Assembly: GCA_037127315.1 (NCBI GenBank)
Contig: JBBBDQ010001918.1
Coordinates: 1,188,001-1,252,000 of the forward strand
DNA from: Ascarosepion bandense
Taxonomy: Eukaryota; Mollusca; Cephalopoda; Sepiida; Sepiidae
Direction of reading: 5' to 3'
Length of the DNA stretch: 64,000 nucleotides
Position 1 is the first letter of the stretch. Each line of letters starts with the position of its first letter. The notes under the pieces were generated by a model. The model did not search any database and was not told the origin of the DNA. It was given only the letters and a program-made list of their open reading frames with translations. A program made the translations under genes and the position numbers. Below are positions 1-9,989 of the stretch, one piece after another.

Positions 1-2
1 TG

Positions 3-1129
3 AATATTTCAACCAGAAAACAAATAGTCTTTGAAAGATATAAATTCAGGACGCTTAGTCAAGAAAATGGGGAGTCAACACACAACTATGTCACCCGTCT
101 ACACATACAAGGAGTAAAATGCAACTTTGGTGAATACAACCTGGACAAGGCTATAGTGGACCAATTAATAGAAAAATGCTCATCAAGTAAATTACACTGA
201 GCATATTTGAAAGAAACTGATTTAACAGTAGAGGAAGCACTTCAAAGAGCATTCATATTTGAATCCACTGAAACACAAGCCAAACAAATAGAAGAGAATG
301 AAAGAGAGCACTCAGATATCCACAAAATTACAACCAATTACAAGTAACAACAACGAGATAACAGTGGGTATAGAAAACTATTCAGGGACAACAACCCATT
401 AAAAACGGTTACAAAATGCTATGGGTGTGATGGCTTCAACCACACACACGGTCAAATAAAATGCCTAGCATTTGGAAAAAATGTAGCTACTGTGGAATAA
501 TAAATCACTTTGAAAAGACATGCTTAAAAAAAAAAAAAAGGAATAGTGGTAAAGGGAAAACGAAGATGTCAGATGGCCACAATTATGTCCAACCAGTATC
601 GATGAATCTGAATAATTCAGAGAGCCAGGCATTCGTTTTTCAGGTGAAACCTATTCATTCAGCAGATAGCAAAATTGTCCATATTGACGACAAACCAGTC
701 AAAATATTAATAGATTCTGGAGCAGACATCAACCTTATCGATGGCAAAATGTTCAAAGAGATTCTTAAAGTACGGCCAAACTTAACATTAAAAGAAACAA
801 ATTCTAAACCAAAAGCCTATGGGAATATTTCAATACCATTAAAAGGAGAATATTTTGCAACGCTGACGAATGGTCCCAGAAGAAAAGCCCACGATCATTA
901 CAAAGGCATATCAAGGTGGTAACATATTAAGTGGGCCAGTATTGAACTAGGGTTTATCACCACCCCACAGGTGAAATCGGTTACAACAAAAAGTATCCCG
1001 AAATCAACAAAAGAAATTCTAGATCGACACCTACCCTTGTTGGAAGGATTAAGAAGAATGAAAAATTTCCAACATAAAATTAGACTAGACAACAATGTTA
1101 TACCTGTTGCAGATGTGATATCCACGTGA
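3..1129 (+). mobile_element. Ty3/Gypsy retrotransposon fragment (gag, protease, start of RT)
   Basis: A decayed internal part of a Ty3/Gypsy-type LTR retrotransposon. Reading from base 3, a gag-like frame runs to about 475 with in-frame stops at 198 and 345 and ends in a first zinc-knuckle-like motif (CYGC...NH...KC) near 418-464. One base then appears lost in the A-run near 476-481, and the second knuckle (CSYCG...NH...TC) and a retropepsin follow in another frame. After a TAA at 920 the same frame continues open to the TGA at 1127, ending in a segment like the N-terminus of Gypsy RT (LLEGLRRMKNFQHKIRLDNN at about 1045-1104). No LTR was found, and the left end runs off the window. The order of domains fits Gypsy pol. 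It is broken and surely inactive. Confidence 0.85.
461..922 (+). pseudogene. gag zinc knuckle plus retropepsin ORF of Gypsy element
   Basis: This 153-codon reading frame is the best-preserved piece of the Gypsy fragment. Residues 8-21 form a CX2CX4HX4C zinc knuckle (CSYC...NH...TC), which in the family binds retroelement RNA, followed by a lysine-rich stretch. Residues about 82-95 carry the aspartic protease signature (ILIDSGADINLIDG), where the DSG triad is the catalytic site. The ATG at 461 is accidental, because the gag sequence upstream lies in a different frame. The ORF ends at a TAA beyond which homology continues, so it is a truncated polyprotein segment, not a gene. Confidence 0.8.
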
Positions 1130-1165
1130 GTATAAATAGAACCCGCTTGGTTGAGGTTGGAACTC

Positions 1166-1643
1166 TTCAGTAGACAGCAAAACTAATATAGTGTATGAAT
1201 TTCAATGCCCTGTACAAGGTTGTTTTTCTTGTTATAAATCAATTACCTATATTGGCCATACTACCATTTCCCTGAGTAGACACCTTAGATGCCATCTCTC
1301 TAGTTATAATAGTGCTATAAAAACACATTTATTAACCCATAACTTACAAGAATCCTTAAGAAAAATTTTGGTTGAAAATACAAAAATACTATTTAAGTCA
1401 CAATATCAAAGACACCTTGCTATAAGAGAGGCACTATATATCAAACAATTTTCTCCTACCATCAACCTTAAACTATGTAACAGTGGAAATGGAGTTTTGA
1501 AAGTTAAAAAAAAAATAAACAGTTGCCCACTATGCGCATCATGTGACAGCTTTAAAGAATTCTCGTTGTCAAAAACAAAAATCACTAAAACAAAAAATTA
1601 CATTACAGTCATGCATGAGAACATAACAACACCGGAAAAATAA
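1166..1643 (+). pseudogene. Penelope-like element, C-terminal GIY-YIG endonuclease remnant
   Basis: The frame upstream of and including the 150-codon ORF reads SKTNIVYEFQCP, then TYIGHTTISLSRHL, then a SAIKTHLLTH segment, then ILVENTKIL...YQRHLAIREALYIKQFSPTIN. This matches the usual layout of the GIY-YIG nuclease at the C-terminus of Penelope-like retroelements: a cysteine-containing start, the YIG strand with Thr/Ser and Arg, a conserved His and the late Glu (EALYI). The domain nicks target DNA during insertion. The reverse transcriptase that should precede it is absent, because the sequence just upstream belongs to a Gypsy element. It is therefore a 5'-truncated copy. The cysteine pair near the end (CPLCASC) is additional and unexplained. 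Confidence 0.75.
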
Positions 1644-2522
1644 CATCCTTGAAAATGGCTTGTAAAGAGGCTGAAAGCACTTGGAATGTAAAAAATTATA
1701 GCACATTTTTACATTCTTTATCTCCAGCAATTAGGTAACAGGTAAGAATACTAGAAAAATTAAATCAGAAATTAATAAAATCTTCCTTGTTGGTCGTATT
1801 TAACAAAACACATTTAAATGAAAGATTGCTGTCCAAATATACATTAATATATATATACGCGCACACACACACACACACGCATATATGATGCCTGTTGACT
1901 TGTTAAAAGTGTATGATTTGGCTTGTTTGGCTGATTTTGTTTACTGGCATATCAACCTGAATGGGTAATTTAATGTCAAAATCTAAATATTGAATGCAAT
2001 TACATCCCTTCAACTAGAGATAAAATATATTGATGGTCATTTTGTGAAATGTATTGTTGGTAATTCTACTATAAATAGGTTTCCAATTGATGAAAAAAAG
2101 AAATATCTATTGATGTGGTCATATGCTACTGTGAGCTCAACAATGTTGGTATACAGTTTTCTATTAAGGAAACAAGCAATTACTGTTTCATGACATAATA
2201 CATCTCTTATGATGATGAAAACCAAACTGGGTTTTGAGTAATTGACTTTTGTAAAACAATAAGAGCCTGGTTTGATCCAGGGTCTTGATTGCTCTTTAAA
2301 CCACCAAGAAATGATTTGCAATACATATTACAGATGCTGGAAACTAAGTTATTCTATATAGAGCCTCAGCTGTTTTGTAAATTCTGTTCAGCTTGCTTGT
2401 AAGTTTTCATTTGACTGGTAAAACCAGAGAAGTTTCTGCAGGTCTTTTGACACACCTAACATGTTAAACTTTTTCCAGTGTAATATTTATCAAGACTACA
2501 CTGGAAAAAAAATATATATATA
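1644..2522. other. no gene recognised; includes (TA)n(CA)n microsatellite
   Basis: No coding segment or clear transposon was recognised. A compound (TA)n(CA)n microsatellite occupies about 1845-1887. The segment may include the 3' part of the Penelope element, but I could not show this. Confidence 0.5.
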
Positions 2523-3359
2523 CAGGATGCAATGGATGACTTGTTATCTAAATTATACAGAAATGAAAAAAAATCTCATTTTAACAGATATATTTACTAA
2601 AGTTACACAAAAATATTTTGCAATAATAAAGAGAAAATTTATTCAATAAAATCATTAGCTTCAGCCTTGCCTCCAAATGACTTTGGAATATCCTCCAACA
2701 CTTCTGGATGGACACCTTGTTTAAGTTGGGGAATGCTGCCATAATCCTTGCCTTCAGTTCATCTTTGGTGTGGCAAGGAATTTTATTAGTCTCAACTGTG
2801 TGCCACATATAATAATTAAGGGGGTTGCAATCTGGGAAGTTAGGTGGCCAGATATAAGGGGTTATGTGGTTACAGAAATTGTCTGACAGTCTAATAGGTT
2901 TAGAATGGTGCAGAGTCATGCTGTCAGATACAGGATTTACCAGTAGACACCGTCTTGACCCAAAGCAGCACTACCTCCTCAAGTCACTTAAGGCAGGCCT
3001 CTGTGTTCAATGTGAAGGTTCTACAGGAAGATGAATGGAGGCATAATATGGCCATCACTAGTGATTACTTCAGCACCATGATGTTGACTGGATAAATCAT
3101 CCAACTGTTTCCAAATCTTCTGCACTGTTCTCAGATTGACGCTCACTCTGAAATGTTTGTATTGAATATTTTGGCATGAATGCCAAGCAGTCCAGCATGC
3201 CATTTTCAAATCTCTGGCTGAGTGAATTGTGCTATGGTGCTCTTTTTCTTACTGATGGTGCCAACTGACCCTACTATACTTTGAAGTCAACAAAATCAAA
3301 AACAAGCAGCAATTAAAATTAAAAATGTAAAATGGTAACAATTTGACCATCATATAAAA
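2523..3359 (-). mobile_element. mariner-like DNA transposon copy A (decayed)
   Basis: Minus-strand remains of a mariner-like transposon that recurs at 7534, 52841, 58357 and 61402. The 2581-2919 frame encodes the transposase C-terminus, with LSDNFCNHITP, WPPNFPDCNPLNYYMW (the region of the last catalytic Asp) and TKDELKARIMAAFPNLNK. The 3021-3209 frame keeps an N-terminal part (SVNLRTVQKIWKQLD) fused to a distant TSDGHIMPPFIF segment, which shows an internal deletion. The left end after TA at 2521 reads caggatgcaatggatgac, matching the terminal inverted repeat of the other copies. The right end near 3359 is more eroded. Confidence 0.75.
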
Positions 3360-3559
3360 TGAAAATGTGGTAAATACTAGGATTTTATTTTGTCACAACT
3401 ATTTATATATAAGAGCAAAAAATGTTATTGGTTTTTCATAATTTTTAATTTTAGAAATATATATATATATATATACTTGGTGATAGCAAAACGATTTCAG
3501 AGTTGGACATGAATATAATGATAAATGCAAAATCATGCATCAAACTACTCAAGAATCAC

Positions 3560-4094
3560 CTTCTCACATTCATGGAAATTTAAGGTGGCACTTTGTTTTA
3601 ATGGAACAACATCCAGAGGCATAGCTTGAAAAAAGTCAAAAAGTGACTGAAGGTAGGTAAAGACCTCTTCAGAGCAAGTGGGTCATTATGAAGAGATTCT
3701 GGACAACTCTACAATACCATTGATGAACTGAAATGGGTTCTAGCAAATGCTTAGGTCTCTTGAAATATGTTACAACCTGGAGACCCCTATGCCTAACTAA
3801 ACTGAAAAAAAATTATCAAGAACACTTTAGAGAATTTACCATATTAAATAAAATCCCAGGAAATTTTGTAGAATTTTTGTCTCTGGTCTTATAATTTTGA
3901 TCATGCATAAATTGCCTCATTTTATAAAAATGTAAATTTCTAAATAAAATGTTTGGAATTTAGCTTTTTGTTTCCATAACCTTTTAGATTGTAGTATTAG
4001 TAACCTTAAGTAGTAAGAGTTTAAAATCTATTTGTAAAAAAAAAAATTTCTTTTTAAAGATTTTTAAGTGGTCTTAAATTTTTGATCAGGAGTG
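3560..4094 (+). mobile_element. Tc1-like transposon, 3' remnant with right terminus
   Basis: The right terminus reads tcttaaatttttgatcagg..gtg and is followed by TA at 4095-4096, in the style of a Tc1 end. A similar inner motif (ggtcttataattttgatca) lies at about 3885-3905, roughly 185 bases inward. The spacing resembles the two direct repeats found in IR/DR-type Tc1 ends. Upstream a broken frame reads TIDELKWVLANA, like the Tc1 transposase C-terminus. No left terminus was found. The LINE fragment that follows starts directly beyond the end. Confidence 0.5.
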
Positions 4095-4096
4095 TA

Positions 4097-4712
4097 TACA
4101 AATCAACCGTTTGACTGTGCATTGAATACTGTTGTCATATCTGGTTGAGCACCCTGTCATTCATCTCAGGGTTCTCCACAGGCTCAAAAGGAGACTCTGT
4201 AATGTGATCGGTCTTGACCTGGAAGCTCAACTCCAGCCCTTTTTTCACCAATGGGATGTGGCTTTCCTCTGTCTCTTCTACAAATATTTTCATGGCTTCT
4301 GCTTTGATAAGTCAACCAAATTCAGCCACCACTCCAGCAGCTTTTTTTCTAGCACTTCCTGCCTGTGAAATTCCCTTCTGTATACTTGCTTCCTTGATGG
4401 TTACAATCTCCAAGAATTTAAATGCAATGTCAATTCCCATCTCTTATCCATTTAACTCCAGTCCTTCTCTCGTCTTTCCCCAATCAACCTGTGTACCTTG
4501 TTCTTTTTCCTTCTCACTCCATCCTCGCAAATGTCATCACTCCAGTATTCCTATCCTTCTCTTGTCCTCTCTCTGACACTCCCTGTAACTGGTTCATCTT
4601 TCCCTTTGCTCTCCTCCTACTTAAACTTTCACTCTTTTTTTATGTAGCCCCCTGCACACCAGTGACAGTACCACCTTGCTTGGGGTGAAATGATTAAAAA
4701 AAAAATCTCTAT
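4097..4712 (+). mobile_element. jockey-like LINE, 3' fragment
   Basis: A 5'-truncated copy of the LINE family that is also seen at 16912, 21119, 22931, 27790, 28436, 28761, 38600, 43318 and 59935. Broken frames encode the C-terminal tail of its reverse transcriptase, for example IEYCCHIWSG-like and CLFYKYFHGFCFD-like pieces. The non-coding 3' end is the family hallmark: a gtagccccctgcac block, ccttgcttggggtgaaatga, then an A-run at about 4693-4704. Several indels prevent translation. Confidence 0.8.
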
Positions 4713-4875
4713 TCAACTCTTTTCCTGACAATGGGATTAAAGTCCACTTGGTTTTGCTGGAGTAGCTTGTATTTACAAAAATCATTCTGTAAAATACCTA
4801 GAATTAATATACAGGTTTAACAAACTGATGAGTATAAACAGGTAGATGCCAGACCCCTGTATACAAGAAGCTGTC

Positions 4876-4879
<4 letters not shown>

Positions 4880-4915
<36 letters not shown>
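4880..4915. repeat. (TA)n microsatellite
   Basis: An uninterrupted TA dinucleotide run of about 18 units. A T-run of about 18 lies nearby at 4998-5014. Confidence 0.95.
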
Positions 4916-4918
<3 letters not shown>

Positions 4919-5111
4919 GCATTAAAATAAAGAAGTAGGACAAAGTTTATATTGGTGCAACAGATGAGAAATTGAGAATTTTAAACTTAAAATTACTTTT
5001 TTTTTTTTTTTTTGTAATATGTACTTTGAGTGTATAATCTAGCTGATTTCCTTTTTGATTTTTTGCTTTGTTTCCATCACTTTTGTTTTTAAATATCCTA
5101 CATTATAATAA

Positions 5112-5235
5112 GGGAAGATCTGTCAAGAATTGTAAGAACCTGAGTGTAGGTTTACCATAGATGATTGAGTGATTAAAATAAGTTTGCATCCAGGTTCTTA
5201 CAATGTTTAACCATTCTTGGTAGATCATCTATTAT
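5112..5235. repeat. imperfect inverted repeat (fold-back)
   Basis: The left arm (agatctgtcaagaattgtaa, then gaacctg) is the reverse complement of the right arm at about 5190-5235 (caggttcttacaat...ttcttggtagatc), with a small insertion in the right arm. A third, direct-orientation relative of the right arm occurs at about 6587-6640. It could be a small non-autonomous fold-back element. No coding content. Confidence 0.5.
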
Positions 5236-5327
5236 CACAATTTTATATTTATGTATACTCCATCTCTAATATTGAGCCCTTTAACAAATATATATATATA
5301 GCATACCTTAAAACTATATTTTTATCA

Positions 5328-6115
5328 CTAGCTTTATAGCCCGGTATTGCTCAGGGGTTTTTAGTGATTATGTTGAAAGGATAAGGTCAAGTATTTATTC
5401 AAAAAGCTCCAGTGTAAAATTGTTGTTACACGTAATTTAAAAAAATTGTGAAGTAAGTATTGGTTTTTGTTGTATTTGTAAAACGGGATTCATGCTTGGT
5501 CGATTTTGCCAATAAACGGGAATGATGTTTGTACAATTGGAAGAACAAGGAGTCTATAGTTTGATGTGATGATGTTGTGACACAGAAATGGATGCATTGT
5601 CCCTGCAATATCAGGGGGGTTGGAACCTTGGAGAAAACGTGAAATTGTTATGGCATAAGGTTGAAGTTACTAAAAAGACCTGATTTTGGAATACAACTGA
5701 GTGTTTTGGAGAAATAAACAATTGCAAAAGCAAAATTTTCCATTAATTTCTGCCATACTCTGTGTGTCAATTGAAATTATTGTTCACTTATCAAGGTATC
5801 AGACCTTGATCTACCAGTGACACAATTTTGGTTGAGTTTCAGTGAAACCTCTTGGAGAAATGCATAAGTGCTCAGAAGTCCACCCAAAATTATGTTTGTC
5901 ATTGATTTTTGACAAACCATGTACATTGATTTAAAAAATTTTGTATGCATGAAAGGTGTGGACCTTGATCTAGAAGTTAACCGAGTTGGGTTGAATTCAT
6001 ATAGGACATCATGATTGACAAGTGTCTCAATTTTGGTTGAAATTAGACCAAGGGTTTCAGAGGAGTAGGGTTCATTAGAATGGAGACACACACACCCACA
6101 CACACAGACATATTC

Positions 6116-6162
<47 letters not shown>

Positions 6163-6190
6163 CATATATATATATATTAATATATAATAG
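5328..6190 (-). mobile_element. non-autonomous Helitron (minus strand)
   Basis: Read on the minus strand, the 3' end is gagcaataccgggctataaa followed by gCTAG and T. This is the hairpin-plus-CTRR terminus of Helitrons, the rolling-circle transposons. It closely matches the 3' end of the plus-strand Helitron ending at 63399. The opposite, 5' side has the usual TATAAAAATGAATATGTCTG and (TG)n-rich start near 6085-6125. The exact 5' TC is obscured by the adjacent microsatellite, so that boundary is approximate. There is no Rep/helicase coding sequence. Insertion sites of Helitrons are AT dinucleotides, and T follows CTAG here. Confidence 0.65.
6085..6178. repeat. compound (CA)n-(TA)n-(TG)n microsatellite
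   Basis: CA-rich tract at 6085-6107, then TA and TG runs at 6121-6178. It lies at the 5' end of the minus-strand Helitron, where such tracts are common. Confidence 0.9.
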
Positions 6191-7493
6191 AATTAATGCA
6201 GAAAAGGTTATCACTTAACTGAGCAGAGTCATACTGACTTCGAACTTTTGTGAGGGTACTGTTATAATGTCTTCACTAATGAGGGTGTAAATTTTCAATC
6301 TCTGTGTGGGTGTGTGCATGAATCTGAAAGGGGTTCCTGTTCACCATTCTAGTAGAAAATGTTTTCAATTTAGCCCTGATGCATTAATTCTTTTAACGTT
6401 TTACCTCTACTTTGATATTGACCACTTTACAATAAAAAACCTGCTTGCCAAAATATCCTTTTGTCAGTAAACCACTGAAAATATAACAATCTTGGCACTA
6501 AGCATTATCACAATTCAATACTATATATATATCTATATATATATATATATATATATATAGCTTTAACTGCTGGTTCATCTACAGTAAATTTGCATTCAGA
6601 TTCTTACATTTCACCATTCTTGGCAGATCTTCTGTTAACACAATGGGTAATATTTAATAACAAAGATGATGAAAACAAAACAAAAAATGTAAATGACATT
6701 GGAAATAATATATACCCAGAACACATTTAAAAAATAAAATTATACTTTCTTTAAATTTATAATTCCTAATTTTTGTTGTTTGTTGTCATGTTTAGTCATA
6801 TCAATATAATAACCTCATTCTAACAAAGTCTTAAAGGGTAAAATGCTTCACAAAGATTTTTTCCATTCTTGATCATACTTCTTTTCCATAAAATTGTTCT
6901 TGATATAGAAATCAGATTTATATGTGTGTGTTCTGTAGATGGTGATTTCTCCTTTAAGTAGGGATGCAGGTTCAAACCTAGTTGGGAGGCGCATTTTATT
7001 TATTAAAATGCTTTAATTCACAGTCTGATATATGTAAATTTACACTGTTTAAAATACCTACTCAAACCCAGGTATCCACTAAATATAATGTTTAATATAA
7101 TAAAATGTGTTTTTTCTACAAAAATAAGGGCAACAGAATTTGTTTATTTTTGAGAGGTTGGATAAACTAAGTAAAATTAGGTTGGAAAAGTATAGAAACT
7201 GTTGAAGCATGTGATTAGAATGAAGGATAGAAAATTAAGAATAACAAATTACAATTTCTTTCTGAATTTGCATTTAATCTTTACTCAGAAATTAAGAATG
7301 TCTACACTTACTTAACAGTCACAATACCAAAATAGTCAGACTTCCCTACTGCCAATAATTTCAGCTGTCAGCATCCGTGAATTTATCTCCACTTCTAATT
7401 AAATACAAATTGCTTTGGCAATTTCGACATTCCTGAGTAGTGTTGTTGTTACAACTCTACTCTGATTTTAGCAATGTAAAAGAGATGAAAATT

Positions 7494-7533
<40 letters not shown>
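6191..7533. other. no gene recognised; AT-rich with microsatellites
   Basis: No coding or family-level signal was recognised. TA runs occur at about 6521-6559. An (AT)(GT)n run at about 7497-7533 abuts a mariner terminus. Confidence 0.5.
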
Positions 7534-7534
<1 letters not shown>

Positions 7535-8356
7535 TGGGTGAAATGGATAAATTGTCATCTAAATGACACAAAAATAAAAATTATACTGATATATCAATTT
7601 ACATATTTACCAAAAACTGTACAAAAATATTATGGAAATGCTAAAGAATAAAGTTATTCAAGTTTAGATTGGCTTAAATGATGGGCTCTAGATGACTTCA
7701 GAATCTCCTGCAACTTTTATGGATGGCTTCCTTGTTTAAGTTGTTGAATGCAGCCATAATCCTTGCTTTCAGTTCATCTTGGGTGTGATAAAGATTTTTG
7801 CAGGGCTCTTGCTCAACTGCCTCTCCACACATAATAATCAAGGGGGGTTGCAGTCTGGAGAGTTAGGTGGCCAGATGTAAGAGGTGATGTGGTTGCAGAA
7901 ATTGTCTGACAGCCAGGACTGATTTCTCTTGCTTGTTGCCAGACATAGGTTCTTCCAGCAGTTATTCTCTTGACCAAAGGTAGCACTACCTATTCAAGAT
8001 ACTTGATGTAGACCTCTGTGAGTGTTGTTTTCTTATCAGAATGATACAGAGTGAGTTTTCCGAGCAGCTGTACTTTCATGATCACCATTAGACTTATCCA
8101 ACGCTTTCTGAATCCTCTGCACTATCCTCAGAATTAACACCCCAAAACTTTTAAATGTTCACATTGGAGCATTTGGCACAAATGCCAAGAAATACAGCAA
8201 ATTTCTGACAGAGTGGATTGTGTCATGGTGCTTTTTTCTTATAGATTGTGCCCAACTGGCCTTGCTATACCATGCAGTCAACAAAACCAAAAACAAATAA
8301 TGCACATGCACAAAATTAAAAATATAAAATGACAATAATTTACCTATTGCATTCTG
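7534..8356 (-). mobile_element. mariner-like DNA transposon copy B, both ends present
   Basis: Both ends are visible. The left end ttgggtgaaatggataaatt follows TA at 7532-7533. The right end, read on the minus strand, is cagaatgcaataggtaaatt and abuts TA at 8357-8358. These are degraded forms of the family terminus best seen at 52841. Inside, minus-strand pieces correspond to transposase parts, including a WPPNSPDCNP-like region near 7850 and the N-terminal FTQSEIW-like region near 8210. At 823 bp the copy is much shorter than a complete mariner and has many stops, so it is a dead, internally deleted copy. Confidence 0.8.
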
Positions 8357-8880
8357 TATATAAAAAATCTAATGATTGTAAAAGGAATGGGAAGGGGATA
8401 TATCCAGAAAATGAAACTAAAATGTTACAAAACATTCAAACTAAAAATAATATGTGTTAGTAGGACCCATTCACTCTACAAAAATAAGACATGATGCTGT
8501 ATTCTACTCAAAGGGAGACTCAAGAAACTCACTCACTAATGGAGAGAGAAGGATAAAAAAATAAATTATAGTGTGAAAAAACTAAAGCCTGATCAAATCA
8601 GGGTACAAAAACAAACTGCTGGGGGTGGGGGTGGGGGGTTCTCGACATGCATCATAACAAAAGATAATGCTGGGAAAGGCCTGGAATGAGACTTATGTTA
8701 AGTAGGTAAACTAGGAAAGTTTAGCTTAACCAGGGAAAGGTTTGTCAGGAAACTGCCTTGTTGTGTTAAGGAGACTTAAAAAACAGTCAAGCTTACCACT
8801 TTCACCCACCTTTTGCTGAAATCTATTGATAACAAGCATGTTCTATCAGTTTTGATTTTCATCTTGACCAGATCCTGATT
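8357..8880. other. no gene recognised
   Basis: AT-rich sequence with a G-run at 8620-8638 and no recognisable coding or repeat family. Confidence 0.4.
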
Positions 8881-9030
8881 AGATTTGCATTTGTATCATA
8901 AGATTTCTCCCATTCTTGATGCCTATACCACCATTCTTGCCATAGTTAACAATGTGAGAAACACTATTCATATATGTGGATGACACATTATCGCACACGT
9001 ATGTACGATCAATGAACACGAGATGTTCAG
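8881..9030 (+). pseudogene. possible degenerate reverse transcriptase fragment
   Basis: Two short plus-strand pieces in different frames resemble non-LTR RT: SPILDAYTTIL at about 8912-8944, then LFIYVDDTLSH at about 8962-8995. The second has the YxDD catalytic form. A frameshift separates them, and sequence on either side is not clearly recognisable. It could be the palm of a Tx1-like element on the strand opposite to the Tx1-like remnant downstream. A chance match cannot be excluded. Confidence 0.3.
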
Positions 9031-9989
9031 GATCAATCAAGCTATCAACTCACTGGCATAGTTCCAGAATATGCGTACCTGAGGATAATGTTATAAAGTG
9101 TGTGAAGCAGTTTCCTCTAGACTAAGGTCACACCAATGACAGCTCATCATTCATGTCATTGAGAGAAAGCATGTTCTAAATCAGTCACTAGAAAGAGTAC
9201 AACTCAGACGCTAACAATCTGAGCCACCCATAGAATGGGTCCTTTGCAACCCCCATCCACTACCTCCTGATACAAAATCCTCCTAGTTCATAAACGGTCA
9301 CTGGACTAAATAATAACCTTCAAGACCTATTGCTACTCTCTGAGGAATCTCAACTGCTTCTGGGACTTACAAGATCATTCAGACCTAGAAATTAGGAGGA
9401 GTGAGCTAAAGCAAAGACAGATGTCCTTAATACTCCCCTTCAAGATCAAATCCTTTGTCCTACACATGATATAGAAAAGCCAACCTCAAGATGTGTTAAT
9501 GACTCATGAAATGTGGCATACCTACACCCCATGACTTTGATCCTAGTCACCTTTTGAACAGACCTGATGCTGTTTGAAATGACACAAAATACATACATCA
9601 CCACTATATTCAGAAACGCTGGCTCAAGTTCTACCAGGGACAGTAATTCGATGTAGGATCTAACTGCATACTCTGTTCTTTAGCTGGCTAAGGAGGGGGC
9701 TCCAACACCAAAGGGTAAAGTAGAGGTGACAGTGAACAACACTGACTAACCAACCAAGACAGCACAAAAGCATGTAACCACTTTCTGTTCACTGGTACCA
9801 CAGCACTGGAGTAGCAATACAGGAGGCTGATTCATTTGCAGAAATTAGGTTTGAATCCAGCAGCCTGCAGGAAAGTAGCCGAGTACTGATGGTCGACCTT
9901 ATTTGAATGCCTTTGATGATTCAAATTGATCAGTGCTACATGATTGTTGTCTTTTACACCCACTGTGTCATGCTGATAAGATGCAGGTT

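Noticed and set aside
5777..6214. 145-codon minus-strand ORF
   Set aside because: Its N-terminal part translates a (TA)n(TG)n microsatellite and the rest lies in a non-coding Helitron.
6960..6995. Box-B-like ggttcaaacct suggesting another SINE
   Set aside because: No box A at the right distance and no match to the three SINE families here.
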